Positions 8,210 to 16,430 of a stretch of 64,000 nt of DNA are shown here, piece after piece. The translations under genes and the position numbers were made by a program. Origin of the DNA: Collinsella sp. Lineage in GTDB: Bacteria > Actinomycetota > Coriobacteriia > Coriobacteriales > Coriobacteriaceae. The stretch covers positions 48,805 through 112,804 of the forward strand of contig DXMK01000018.1 in assembly GCA_019414245.1 (NCBI GenBank). The letters are read 5' to 3'. The notes below the pieces were generated by a model. It did no database searches, was not told where the DNA came from, and saw nothing but the letters and a program-made list of their open reading frames with translations. Position 1 is the first letter of the stretch, and every line of letters starts with the position of its first letter.

Positions 8210-9190
8210 TTGGATATTATCGAGCTTCTAAAATCTGCCTTCATGGGCCTGGTCGAGGGCATCACCGAATGGCTGCCCGTTTCGTCGACGGGCCACATGA
8301 TCTTGGTGGACGAGTTCGTCAAGATGAACGTGAGCGAGACGTTCTGGAATATGTTCCTGGTCGTGATTCAGCTCGGCGCCATTCTGGCCGTCTGCGTGCT
8401 GTTTTTCCACGAGCTCAACCCGTTCTCGCCCAGCAAGGGCAAGGAGGGCCGTCGCGACACCTGGGTGCTGTGGGGCAAGATTGTGCTCGGTTGCATTCCT
8501 GCGGCGGCGATCGGCCTGCCGCTCAACGACTGGATGGAGGAGCATTTCTACAACGCTCCCGGCGTGGCGCTGGCGCTCATTGTGTACGGCGTGCTGTTTA
8601 TCGTGATCGAGAACTGGCGCGCGAGCAAGCGCGAGGAAATGGCCGTTGCCGGTTCGTTTGGTTCGCGTGCTGTGGTGTCGGGTGGACGTCCCGCCGGTGC
8701 GCACTTTGCGGCGCCCCCCACGGCTACCGCTGAGGATGAGGACGATGACGAGAATCTGGACTTTGGTTCCATCGCCACGCTCGAGGACCTCAGCTGGAAG
8801 ACTGCGCTGGGTATCGGCTGCTTCCAGGTGCTTTCGCTGGTGCCTGGTACGTCTCGCTCCGGTTCTACCATCATCGGCGGCCTGCTTTTGGGCTGCACGC
8901 GCTCGGTGGCGTCTAAGTTTACGTTCTTCCTGGCTATTCCCGTTATGTTTGGCGCGAGTGCGCTCAAGCTGGTCAAGTACTTCATCAAGGGCGGCACGTT
9001 CGGCACCAACGAGATCGCCATCTTGGGCGTGGGCTGCGTTGTGGCCTTTGTGGTTTCGCTCATCGCCATCAAGTGGCTCATGGGCTTCGTCCGCCGTCAC
9101 GACTTCAAGTGCTTCGGAGTCTACCGCATCATCCTGGGCATCGTAGTGCTCGCATACTTCTTCGTTCTGGAGCCGATGCTCGGCCTCTAA
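8210..9190 (+). CDS. uppP: Undecaprenyl-diphosphatase (bacitracin resistance)
   Basis: This integral membrane phosphatase regenerates undecaprenyl phosphate for peptidoglycan synthesis; its overexpression confers bacitracin resistance in known systems. The two family signatures are present: EGITEWLPVSSTGH near the N-terminus and VPGTSRSGSTIIGG in the second half. The TTG start at 8210 is chosen because GAGGGGG lies 5 bp upstream and the protein then begins LDIIELLKSAFMG as expected. At 326 residues it is longer than typical (about 270) owing to a charged insert near residues 140-195, rich in Asp, Glu, Ala and Pro, between transmembrane segments. Confidence 0.93.
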   Translation: MDIIELLKSAFMGLVEGITEWLPVSSTGHMILVDEFVKMNVSETFWNMFLVVIQLGAILAVCVLFFHELNPFSPSKGKEGRRDTWVLWGKIVLGCIPAAAIGLPLNDWMEEHFYNAPGVALALIVYGVLFIVIENWRASKREEMAVAGSFGSRAVVSGGRPAGAHFAAPPTATAEDEDDDENLDFGSIATLEDLSWKTALGIGCFQVLSLVPGTSRSGSTIIGGLLLGCTRSVASKFTFFLAIPVMFGASALKLVKYFIKGGTFGTNEIAILGVGCVVAFVVSLIAIKWLMGFVRRHDFKCFGVYRIILGIVVLAYFFVLEPMLGL

Positions 9191-9204
9191 CTTAGTCGAC
9201 GCTG

Positions 9205-9306
9205 CGCGGCGGCCAGGGCGACAACTTGTCATTCAAAGGGGGTGGCATGACCAAAAGGTCTATGCCGCCCCCTTTTCATGCCAATTTGTTCGCCCTGGCC
9301 GCCGCT
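9205..9306. repeat. Long hairpin with inner terminator after uppP
   Basis: The outer arms GCGGCGGCCAGGGCGA and TCGCCCTGGCCGCCGC enclose an inner stem AAGGGGGTGGCAT / ATGCCGCCCCCTT (about 9236-9275) that ends in TTTT. The inner part is a credible uppP terminator. The outer arms add about 15 bp of pairing that termination does not need. Confidence 0.65.
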
Positions 9307-9350
9307 CGCTACCGTTGCCATGACATCGGTGGCTCCGTGATTGGTACATT

Positions 9351-9397
9351 GGGGTCAGGTTTCTTTGCACCAACGTGGTGCAGACTAACCTGACACC
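9351..9397. repeat. REP-like hairpin, TCAGGTT...TTTGCACC
   Basis: GTCAGGTT pairs with AACCTGAC, and an inner TTGCACC pairs with GGTGCAG around AAC. A related fragment (CCAGGTTACTTTGCACCAAC) is at 19784-19830. Confidence 0.5.
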
Positions 9398-9546
9398 TTT
9401 GCGCCAAATCCGCTGGGGCGGACCTGACGGCGGCGCACGGAGTCGTGGTGTGATTTGCGTCGGTGTCCGCGCGGCTCGGTATACTGGTACGGCTCAAACT
9501 ATGGCGCTGCCCGCAGGCGCGCCGTCTGTCAGATGAGGAGTCGCCC

Positions 9547-12447
9547 ATGACCCAGCCCTTGCCCTGGGAAAAGAACGCCGCGGTACCCGTGCCGCCCGCG
9601 CCGGAACCCGTGCCGCTCGATGCATACACCGCCCCCGCTGCGCCGGAGCCCGAGCTCGTTCCGCTCGACATCTATGACGCTCCCGCGCCGGCGCCCAAGC
9701 CTATCAAGCCGCTCGTCGACATCGACAGCCTTAATCCCGCCCAGCGCGAGGCGGTCCTGTCCACCGAGGGCCCGTTGCTGGTGCTCGCCGGCGCCGGCTC
9801 GGGCAAGACCCGCGTCTTGACCTTCCGCATCGCACATATGCTCGGCGACCTGGGCGTTAAGCCTTGGCAGGTTCTTGCCATTACGTTTACCAACAAGGCT
9901 GCGGCCGAGATGCGCGAGCGTCTGGCGGCACTCATCCCCAGCGGCACTCGTGGCATGTGGGTGTGCACCTTCCATGCCATGTGCGTGCGCATGCTGCGCG
10001 AGGACGCCGACCTGCTGGGCTATACCGGTCAATTCACCATCTACGATGACGACGACTCAAAGCGCATGGTGCGCGACATTATGCAGGCGCTCGGCATCGA
10101 GCAAAAGCAGTTCCCCATCAACATGATCCGCAGCAAGATCAGCTCTGCTAAAAACGCCATGATCGGGCCCGAGGACATGCTCAAGAGCGCCGATAGCCCC
10201 AACGACAAAAAGGCCGCGCAAGTCTACCTGGAGCTGGAGCGCCGCCTGCGCGCCGCCAACGCGATGGACTTCGACGACCTGCTCGTGCGCACGCTCGAGC
10301 TACTGCGCACCCGCCCCGAGGTGCTCGACAAGTACCAGGAGCGCTTCCGCTACATTAGCGTCGACGAGTATCAGGACACCAACCACGTCCAGTACGAGAT
10401 CGCCAACCTGCTGGCCGCCAAGTACCAAAACCTCATGGTCGTGGGCGACGACGACCAGTCCATTTACAGCTGGCGTGGCGCCGACATCACCAACATCCTG
10501 GACTTTGAGCAGGACTTTAAAAACTGCAAGACCGTCAAGCTGGAGCAGAACTATCGCTCTACGGGTCATATCCTGAGCGCCGCCAACGCCGTGGTGCGTC
10601 ACAACTCGCAGCGCAAGGACAAGCGCCTGTTTACGGCCGAGGGCGATGGCGAGAAGATTCAGGCTTTCCAGGCAAGCGACGAGCGCGACGAAGGTCGCTG
10701 GATTGCCGGCGAGATCGAAAAGCTGCATGCCAAGGGTACAAGCTACGACGATATCGCCGTGTTCTACCGCACCAACGCCCAGTCGCGTATCCTCGAAGAT
10801 ATGTTCCTGCGCGCGGGCGTGCCCTACAAGATCGTCGGCGGCACGCGATTCTTCGACCGCGCCGAGATTCGCGACGTCATGGCCTACCTCAAGATGATCG
10901 TGAACCCGGCCGACGAGATGAGCGTCAAGCGCGTCATCAACACGCCGCGCCGCGGCATCGGCTCCACCTCGATTCAAAAGATCGAGCAGCTGGCGCGCGA
11001 CAACCGCTGCTCGTTCTTCCAAGCCTGCGAGATCGCGTGCGCCGAGACGGGCATGTTTAGCGCCAAGGTCCGCAATGGCCTGTCGAGCTTTGTGTCGCTG
11101 GTGCGCGAGGGCCGCCGCATGGACGGCGAGCTCAAGGACGTTGTCGAGATGATTGTCGACAAGACGGGCCTGCTGCAGGCCTTTCGCGCCGAGGGCACCA
11201 TGGAGGCCGAGAGCCGCGCCGAGAACATCCAGGAATTCCTGGGCGTGGCCGCCGAATTTGAGGAGACGCACGAGGATATCGAGGGTACGCTCGAGAGCTT
11301 AGAGGAGCTGCGCGCGGCCGGTGTTGCCGACGTGCCTGCCGGCGCCGAGCCCGAGCCCGTCGTGGTGAGCGCACCTGCGCCCGAGCCGGGACCGTCTGCC
11401 CCGGTATCCTCGTTTGAGGCGCTCGTTGGCGCGCGTGATGCCGCAGGTTCCAATCCGCTCGATAGCCTAGCCGCCCCGGCGCTCTCGCCGCAGGATGCCC
11501 TGGCTGCCGCCATTGCGGGCAACGCGTATGCCGCGCCGACGGAGATGCCGGCGGGTGCCGTGCATGCCGACGAGATCGAGCGCACCTACGGTCCGCTCAC
11601 CTGTAAGGCGCTTCCTGCTCTCATGGAGTGGCTGGCCCTGCGCTCCGACTTGGATTCCCTGGCCGGCGAGACGCATGCCATTACCATGATGACCATCCAC
11701 TCCGCCAAGGGCCTGGAGTTCCCGGCGGTGTTCGTGGCCGGCATGGAGGAGGGCATCTTCCCGCACGTGCACGACTTTGGCGGCAGCGATGATCCGGGCA
11801 AGCTCGAGGAGGAGCGTCGCCTGGCCTACGTTGCCATCACGCGTGCCCGTAAGCGCCTGTTCCTGACCTATGCGGCCACGCGTCGCACCTACGGCTCGAC
11901 CTCTGCCAACCCGCGCTCTCGTTTCCTCAACGAGATTCCGTTTGAGGATATCGAGTTTAGCGGTATCGGTTCTGCCGGTTTTGAGGGCACGGGCTGGGAG
12001 AAGCGCGGCGACCGTCACGGCACCTTTGGCTCGGGCATGGGCTCGGATATGTATGGCGGCAAGGTGTTCGGTTCGCATACGCGCTCGACCGGCGGTTCCG
12101 GTTCGCGCGGCGGATCGAGCTTCGACGATTTCTTTGGTGGCAGCACCTATGGCACCGAGCGCCATCGCGGGGTTTCGCCCGACGCCGGCCGTGTTGCCTC
12201 GACCTTTGGTTCGGGCGCGCCGCGAGCTAAAAAGCCGTCGTCCAAGGTGTCGCCGACGGTGGAGCGCAAGGTCGATCGCGCCAGCGCGTCACAGGACTTT
12301 GCCGCGGGCGATACCGTGAGCCACAAGACCTTTGGCACCGGTACCGTGATCTCGGTCGCCGGAGACATGATCGAGGTCCAGTTCGAAAAAACCGGCCAGA
12401 CCAAAAAGCTGATGAAAGGTTTTGCACCGATCGTCAAGCTGTCGTGA
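9547..12447 (+). CDS. pcrA: ATP-dependent DNA helicase PcrA/UvrD
   Basis: This superfamily 1A 3'-5' helicase acts in repair and replication-fork maintenance. Helicase motifs run in order: Q motif LNPAQREAV, Walker A AGAGSGKT (residues 81-88), motif Ia ITFTNKAAAEMRERL, motif II VDEYQDTN, motif III VVGDDDQSIYSWRGA, motif IV LEQNYRST, motif V TIHSAKGLEF and motif VI VAITRARKRL. The C-terminus carries the Tudor-like PcrA domain (GDTVSHKTFGTGTVISV). It has a Pro/Ala-rich N-terminal extension of about 55 residues and a Pro/Ala/Glu-rich insert near residues 590-680, before motif V. The ATG follows GAGGAGTCGCCC. At 966 residues it is longer than the usual 730-830. Confidence 0.96.
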   Translation: MTQPLPWEKNAAVPVPPAPEPVPLDAYTAPAAPEPELVPLDIYDAPAPAPKPIKPLVDIDSLNPAQREAVLSTEGPLLVLAGAGSGKTRVLTFRIAHMLGDLGVKPWQVLAITFTNKAAAEMRERLAALIPSGTRGMWVCTFHAMCVRMLREDADLLGYTGQFTIYDDDDSKRMVRDIMQALGIEQKQFPINMIRSKISSAKNAMIGPEDMLKSADSPNDKKAAQVYLELERRLRAANAMDFDDLLVRTLELLRTRPEVLDKYQERFRYISVDEYQDTNHVQYEIANLLAAKYQNLMVVGDDDQSIYSWRGADITNILDFEQDFKNCKTVKLEQNYRSTGHILSAANAVVRHNSQRKDKRLFTAEGDGEKIQAFQASDERDEGRWIAGEIEKLHAKGTSYDDIAVFYRTNAQSRILEDMFLRAGVPYKIVGGTRFFDRAEIRDVMAYLKMIVNPADEMSVKRVINTPRRGIGSTSIQKIEQLARDNRCSFFQACEIACAETGMFSAKVRNGLSSFVSLVREGRRMDGELKDVVEMIVDKTGLLQAFRAEGTMEAESRAENIQEFLGVAAEFEETHEDIEGTLESLEELRAAGVADVPAGAEPEPVVVSAPAPEPGPSAPVSSFEALVGARDAAGSNPLDSLAAPALSPQDALAAAIAGNAYAAPTEMPAGAVHADEIERTYGPLTCKALPALMEWLALRSDLDSLAGETHAITMMTIHSAKGLEFPAVFVAGMEEGIFPHVHDFGGSDDPGKLEEERRLAYVAITRARKRLFLTYAATRRTYGSTSANPRSRFLNEIPFEDIEFSGIGSAGFEGTGWEKRGDRHGTFGSGMGSDMYGGKVFGSHTRSTGGSGSRGGSSFDDFFGGSTYGTERHRGVSPDAGRVASTFGSGAPRAKKPSSKVSPTVERKVDRASASQDFAAGDTVSHKTFGTGTVISVAGDMIEVQFEKTGQTKKLMKGFAPIVKLS

Positions 12448-12454
12448 TCCCGGC

Positions 12455-12584
12455 GGACCTGGGCGGGCGTATGGGGCAACATCACCTGCTCGGACAGTCC
12501 TGCGCAAGACGGAGGCCACATTAAGTGGCCTCCTTTGCGTGCGGAACTCGCGATCGATGTTGCCCCATACACCCGCCCAGGTCC
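12455..12584 (-). ncRNA. Structured element, copy 1 of a core-conserved family
   Basis: The outer arms of about 28 nt, GGACCTGGGCGGG... and ...CCCGCCCAGGTCC, are complementary. On the minus strand the inner part reads GATCGCGAGTTCCGCACG, then a hairpin GGAGGCCAC-TTAA-TGTGGCCTCC-type (12511-12533), then GCAGGACTGTCCGAGCAGG. Copy 2 at 12738-12863 keeps these inner words but has different outer arms and a different hairpin stem, each still self-complementary. Whether it is transcribed is unknown. Confidence 0.55.
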
Positions 12585-12666
12585 TTGGGTAACGTTGCTG
12601 GACGAACATCGCTCTGCTCGTTCGCTTTTTGGTCTGGAGAGCCGGGTGGGCTGATATATAGATACG

Positions 12667-12706
12667 AGTAGGGGCTCCCCCGTTGATGGGCGGGGGAGCC
12701 CCTACT
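12667..12706. terminator. Perfect 16-bp stem hairpin
   Basis: AGTAGGGGCTCCCCCG pairs with CGGGGGAGCCCCTACT around TTGATGGG. It has a weak T-tract on the plus strand (TTGCGTTTGG). It could terminate transcription from either convergent gene. Confidence 0.55.
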
Positions 12707-12737
12707 TGCGTTTGGGTTGTTGTTGCTAGCCAGAGGC

Positions 12738-12863
12738 TCGCCGGGATGGGCGCGGGGTTTGGTCGATCGCGAGTTCCGCACGAGCCGGAGAGCACTTAAT
12801 GTGCTCTCCGTGCGAGCAGGACTGCCCGAGCAGGCGATCAAACCCCGCGCCCATCCCGGCGAG
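12738..12863 (+). ncRNA. Structured element, copy 2 of a core-conserved family
   Basis: The outer arms CTCGCCGGGATGGGCGCGG and CCGCGCCCATCCCGGCGAG pair perfectly. The inner part reads GATCGCGAGTTCCGCACG, a hairpin GGAGAGCACTTAATGTGCTCTCC-type stem at 12788-12810, then GCAGGACTGCCCGAGCAGG. It is opposite in orientation to copy 1. The conserved inner words with divergent but complementary stems suggest a maintained fold. Confidence 0.55.
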
Positions 12864-12881
12864 CACTCGGGTACCAGTGAC

Positions 12882-13814
12882 CTACAGGTGGCTAATAATC
12901 AGTTCCATCTTGCCTTCGAGGTCGATGGAGCTGACGGTGCTCGGGGCCAGCAGGTGGCTTCCCTTGTGGACGGGGTCGCCGCAGACGGTGCCTTCGCCGT
13001 TGATGACCGACAGGCACATGAAGGGCCAGCGCTGGTCGAGGGTCTTGCTGCCGTCGACACGCACACGATCGACGGTGTAGCAGGGATTGGACTCGAGCTC
13101 GGTCACGCCGTCGACCTCGGGCGCGGTCACGGTGCCGTCGGTCGGCGCCTGAACATCAAAATCGATGCAGTCGAGGCTCTGCTCAATATGCAGCGGGCGC
13201 AGCTTGCCGTCGGTGCCGGGGCGGTCGTAGTCGTACAGGCGATAGGTCACATCGCTCGACTGCTGCGTCTCCAAAATGAGCGTACCGGTCTTGATGGCGT
13301 GCACGGTACCGGAGTCAATCTGGAAAAAGTCGCCCTTGTGAATCGGCAGCACGTTGAGCATCTCGTCCCAGCGGCCGTCCTCGATCATCTGTGCTGCCTC
13401 GGCGCGGTCCTTGGCGCGCTGTCCGACGATGATCGTGGCGCCGGGCTCGCAGTCCAGCACATACCAGCACTCGGTCTTGCCCAGGCTGCCGTTCTCGTGC
13501 TCGGCAGCGTACTCGTCGTTGGGGTGAATCTGGATCGAAAGGTCGTCCTTGGCGTCCAGAATCTTAATGAGCAGCGGGAACTCCTTGCCCTCGCAGTTGC
13601 CAAAGAGCTCACGGTGCTCGGCCCACAGCCACGACAGCGTGTGGCCGGCATACGGGCCCTCCGCAATCTGGCAGTCGCCGTTGGGATGGGCCGAGATAGC
13701 CCAGCACTCACCGATGGGACCCTCGGGAATGTCGTAACCAAATACGGTTTCGAGCTGGCGGCCGCCCCAGATCTTCTCGTGGAAGATCGGCGTCAGTTTA
13801 ATCAAATCGGACAT
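12882..13814 (-). CDS. manA: Mannose-6-phosphate isomerase, class I
   Basis: This zinc enzyme interconverts mannose-6-phosphate and fructose-6-phosphate. The protein of 310 residues has the short Bacillus-type length. It starts MSDLIKLTPIFHEKIWGG, and the metal-binding region IQIHPNDEYAAEHENG and the GTVHAIKTGTLILETQQSSD cupin segment are visible. The start at 13814 is chosen because GGGGGT lies 7 bp upstream; an ATG two codons earlier is too close to it. The gene is monocistronic on the minus strand, with its 3' end at the structured elements. It would feed mannose into glycolysis. Confidence 0.94.
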   Translation of the reverse strand: MSDLIKLTPIFHEKIWGGRQLETVFGYDIPEGPIGECWAISAHPNGDCQIAEGPYAGHTLSWLWAEHRELFGNCEGKEFPLLIKILDAKDDLSIQIHPNDEYAAEHENGSLGKTECWYVLDCEPGATIIVGQRAKDRAEAAQMIEDGRWDEMLNVLPIHKGDFFQIDSGTVHAIKTGTLILETQQSSDVTYRLYDYDRPGTDGKLRPLHIEQSLDCIDFDVQAPTDGTVTAPEVDGVTELESNPCYTVDRVRVDGSKTLDQRWPFMCLSVINGEGTVCGDPVHKGSHLLAPSTVSSIDLEGKMELIISHL

Positions 13815-13887
13815 GTTCATACCCCCATGGTGTTGTGCGGTTGCCCACTCTAAACGAGCCATAACGAGCGCCCGCATGACTACAAAA

Positions 13888-14607
13888 CTATGCCAACGTT
13901 ACGTTGTGCAGCTCAAAGCGGTCACCAACGTTGCGCGAGATCGAATGCTCAAAGGCGGTGCCGCTATCCAAAAAGCCAATCTGGTTGAGCTCGAGCAGGG
14001 GAGAGCCGGGTTTGGTGTCCAGGCGCTCAGCCTCTTCCTCGGTTGCCGCTACGGCGCGAATGGTGCGGTGGAAGCTCGAAATCTTCAGCCCGCATTGCTC
14101 GCGGATGAAGCTGTAGACCGATCCATACAGGTCTTTCTTTTTAAGGCCCGGAATCAGCTCGAGGGGCATGTAGGTGTACTCGATAACGATGGGCTTCTCG
14201 TCGACCTGGCGCACGCGCACGATGTGATAGGCAAAGTCATCCTCGGCAATTCCCAGCTGAGTCGCAACCTCTGCCGGTGGATTGACAATCGAGAAATCGT
14301 AGACCACCGAGGTTACCTTCTCCCCGCGGTGCTCATACGAAAAGCCCTGGGCGCGGTCGTTCTTGCCCTGGAAAAACGCCTTGTCGGGAAGCCCCGCCGT
14401 GTCTTTAACGTAGGTGCCCGATCCGCGCCGGCTGGTAACAAGACCCTCTTCGGTGATCTGCTCGATAGCTCGTTTGACGGTGATTTTGGAAACGCTATAG
14501 AGCTCACAGAACTCAACGACGGTGGGTAGCTTGTCGCCCGGTTTAAGAGCGCCATCCTCGATGCTTCGACGGATATCTGCAGCTATCGCCTCGTATTTGG
14601 GAATCAT
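13888..14607 (-). CDS. GntR-family regulator with UTRA domain
   Basis: This 239-residue transcription factor has an N-terminal winged helix (YEAIAADIRRSIEDGALKPG and VVEFCELYSVSKITVKRAIE), followed by a UTRA ligand domain (residues ~75-235) ending LLELNQIGFLDSGTAFEHSI. AAAGGAGGTTCC precedes the ATG. It is divergent from the beta-glucoside operon at 14910. Regulators of this type usually respond to the phosphorylated sugar handled by the adjacent operon, so it is inferred to control that operon. A near-palindromic AT-rich site (14673-14689) in the shared intergenic region is a candidate operator. Confidence 0.92.
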   Translation of the reverse strand: MIPKYEAIAADIRRSIEDGALKPGDKLPTVVEFCELYSVSKITVKRAIEQITEEGLVTSRRGSGTYVKDTAGLPDKAFFQGKNDRAQGFSYEHRGEKVTSVVYDFSIVNPPAEVATQLGIAEDDFAYHIVRVRQVDEKPIVIEYTYMPLELIPGLKKKDLYGSVYSFIREQCGLKISSFHRTIRAVAATEEEAERLDTKPGSPLLELNQIGFLDSGTAFEHSISRNVGDRFELHNVTLA

Positions 14608-14672
14608 GGAACCTCCTTTCCGACATATAAGAATACGCAAGTAAGTATAACCCCCAACGAGGCACCCATATT

Positions 14673-14689
14673 ACTTTTATATAAGAAGT
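14673..14689. promoter_or_regulatory. Candidate GntR operator
   Basis: ACTTTTATATAAGAAGT is a near-perfect inverted repeat between the divergent gntR gene and the beta-glucoside operon. The assignment rests only on position and symmetry. Confidence 0.35.
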
Positions 14690-14715
14690 CCGAGAAAGAA
14701 AAAACAAAAAGACGC

Positions 14716-14743
14716 TTTACTTTAGAAATTAGAGCGCTATAGT
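14716..14743 (+). promoter_or_regulatory. Candidate promoter of the beta-glucoside operon
   Basis: TTTACT, a 16-bp spacer and TATAGT resemble a housekeeping promoter. It would give a leader of about 160 nt that includes the inverted repeat at 14785-14877. Confidence 0.4.
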
Positions 14744-14784
14744 TGTACGCAACGAACGGAACCCTGCCGCCGGCAGGGCCGACC

Positions 14785-14877
14785 GTTTGGGGACGGTTTT
14801 GTTTTGGCGGGCTGGATATCTGGATAACCGGTGCGCGCCCGCGCCGGATAACTTGCCAAAGCAAACCCGTCTCCAAC
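14785..14877 (+). repeat. Inverted repeat in the beta-glucoside operon leader
   Basis: GTTTGGGGACGGTTTTG followed by TTTTGGC (14785-14808) is inverted at 14855-14877 (GCCAAAGCAAACCCGTCTCC then AAC). An inner CCGG...CCGG GC-rich hairpin (14828-14847) lies between them. The same words occur in the hairpin at 18728-18769. It may be an attenuator or a REP remnant. Confidence 0.45.
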
Positions 14878-14909
14878 CGAAAGCTCTAGACACGAAAGCG
14901 AGGACTTTG

Positions 14910-16310
14910 ATGGCTCAGTATCAGCTGCCCCGTGACTTCTTCTTTGGCGCCGCTATGTCCGGCCCGCAGACTGAGGGTCAGTGGAACCAGGGCGGCAAGC
15001 TCGAGAACCTGTGGGATACCTGGTCCATCCAGGATCTGGATTCGTTCTATAACCGCGTTGGCTCTTATGCTGGCAATGACTTTATGGCTAAATACCAGGA
15101 GGACCTTCGCATTTTGAAGGACTTGGGCCTGGATACCTACCGCACCTCCATCCAGTGGAGTCGCCTGCTCGATGCTAACGGCAACCTCAATGAGGAGGGC
15201 GCCGCGTGGTATCACGAGCTGTTCCGTGCCTCTCGCGAGGCCGGCCTGGAGCCGTTCGTCAACCTGTACCACTTTGACATGCCTACCTACCTCTTTGACC
15301 GTGGTGGTTGGGAGAGCCGTGAGGTCGTCGAGGCGTACGCTCATTACGCCGACGTTGCCTTCCGCGAGTTTGGCCAGGAGATCAAGTACTGGTTCACCTT
15401 TAACGAGCCCATCGTCGAGCCCGAGCAGCGCTATCAGGAGGGCGTGTGGTACCCGCAGCTCCATGACTATAACCGCGCCCGCACCGTGCAGTATCACATC
15501 TCGCTGGCGCACGCGCTGGCTGTGGCCAACTACCGCCGCGCCTATGACGAGGGCGCCGTTCGCGCCGACGCCAAGATCGGCATGATCAACTGCTTTACCC
15601 CGGTCTATACCAAGGAGAACCCCAGCGAGGCAGACCTCGAGGCCGTGCGTATGACCAGCGGTATCAACAATCGCTGGTGGCTCGACCTTATTACCAAGGG
15701 CGAGCTTCCCGCCGACGTGCTCGACAGCCTGGCCGAGGGCGGCGTTAAACTTCCGTTCCGTGCCGGCGACCAAGAGATCCTCAAGCAGGGCGTTGTCGAC
15801 TGGCTCGGTTGTAACTACTACCATCCCACGCGCGTTCAGGCTCCGGCGAGCAAGATCGACCAGTACGGTCTGCCGCACTTTGCCGACGAGTACGTATGGC
15901 CCGACGCCGTTATGAACGAGAGCCGCGGCTGGGAAATCTACCCGCAGGGCCTCTACGACTTTGGCATGGACTGCGCTAAGAACTACCCCGATCTTGAGTG
16001 GTTTGTATCCGAGAACGGTATCGGCATCATGGACGAATACAAGAACCGTGACGCCGAAGGGACCATTCAGGACGACTACCGCGTCGACTTTGTGCGCCAG
16101 CACCTGGAGTGGGTTGCCAAGGCAATCGCCGAGGGCGCCAAATGCCGCGGATACCATTATTGGGCCGTCATCGATAACTGGTCTTGGGCTAATGCCTTTA
16201 AGAACCGTTACGGCTTTGTCGAGGTCGACCTCATGGACGGCTACAAGCGACGCCTTAAGAAGTCTGCAGCTTGGCTCAAGCAGGTCGCAACGACCCACGT
16301 GGTTGACTAG
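14910..16310 (+). CDS. 6-phospho-beta-glucosidase, GH1
   Basis: This retaining GH1 glycosidase is expected to hydrolyse phosphorylated beta-glucosides such as cellobiose-6-phosphate, delivered by the PTS genes that follow. The protein has 466 residues, with the acid/base E166 in FTFNEP and the nucleophile E368 in SENGIG. The N-terminus (DFFFGAAMSGPQTEGQW) and C-terminal YHYWAVIDNWSWANAFKNRYG are typical of GH1. GAGGA lies shortly upstream of the ATG. It is the first gene of a GH1-IIC-IIB-IIA operon divergent from a GntR regulator. Activity on phosphorylated rather than free glucosides is inferred from the PTS context. Confidence 0.9.
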   Translation: MAQYQLPRDFFFGAAMSGPQTEGQWNQGGKLENLWDTWSIQDLDSFYNRVGSYAGNDFMAKYQEDLRILKDLGLDTYRTSIQWSRLLDANGNLNEEGAAWYHELFRASREAGLEPFVNLYHFDMPTYLFDRGGWESREVVEAYAHYADVAFREFGQEIKYWFTFNEPIVEPEQRYQEGVWYPQLHDYNRARTVQYHISLAHALAVANYRRAYDEGAVRADAKIGMINCFTPVYTKENPSEADLEAVRMTSGINNRWWLDLITKGELPADVLDSLAEGGVKLPFRAGDQEILKQGVVDWLGCNYYHPTRVQAPASKIDQYGLPHFADEYVWPDAVMNESRGWEIYPQGLYDFGMDCAKNYPDLEWFVSENGIGIMDEYKNRDAEGTIQDDYRVDFVRQHLEWVAKAIAEGAKCRGYHYWAVIDNWSWANAFKNRYGFVEVDLMDGYKRRLKKSAAWLKQVATTHVVD

Positions 16311-16430
16311 CGACCGGGCGAGCGCCCAGACCGCGCGCCGCCGCGCGCAAAACATGGCACATCTGGTGGCAAAGGGCGACAGACCACCGTGCGCATAGGA
16401 AAAGGCCGGATTTGATAGTTAGGAGCAATC

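Larger units (their letters stand above)
12448..12881. other. 434-bp intergenic region made mostly of long hairpins
   Basis: The stretch lies between the 3' ends of pcrA and manA, which converge. It consists of two related long inverted repeats (12455-12584, 12738-12863) with a third perfect hairpin between them (12667-12706). No protein gene is supported. Confidence 0.75.

Noticed and set aside
14754..14800. Simple intrinsic terminator before the beta-glucoside operon
   Set aside because: ACCGT/ACGGT gives only a 5-bp stem before the T-rich run. The larger inverted repeat 14785-14877 explains the region better.
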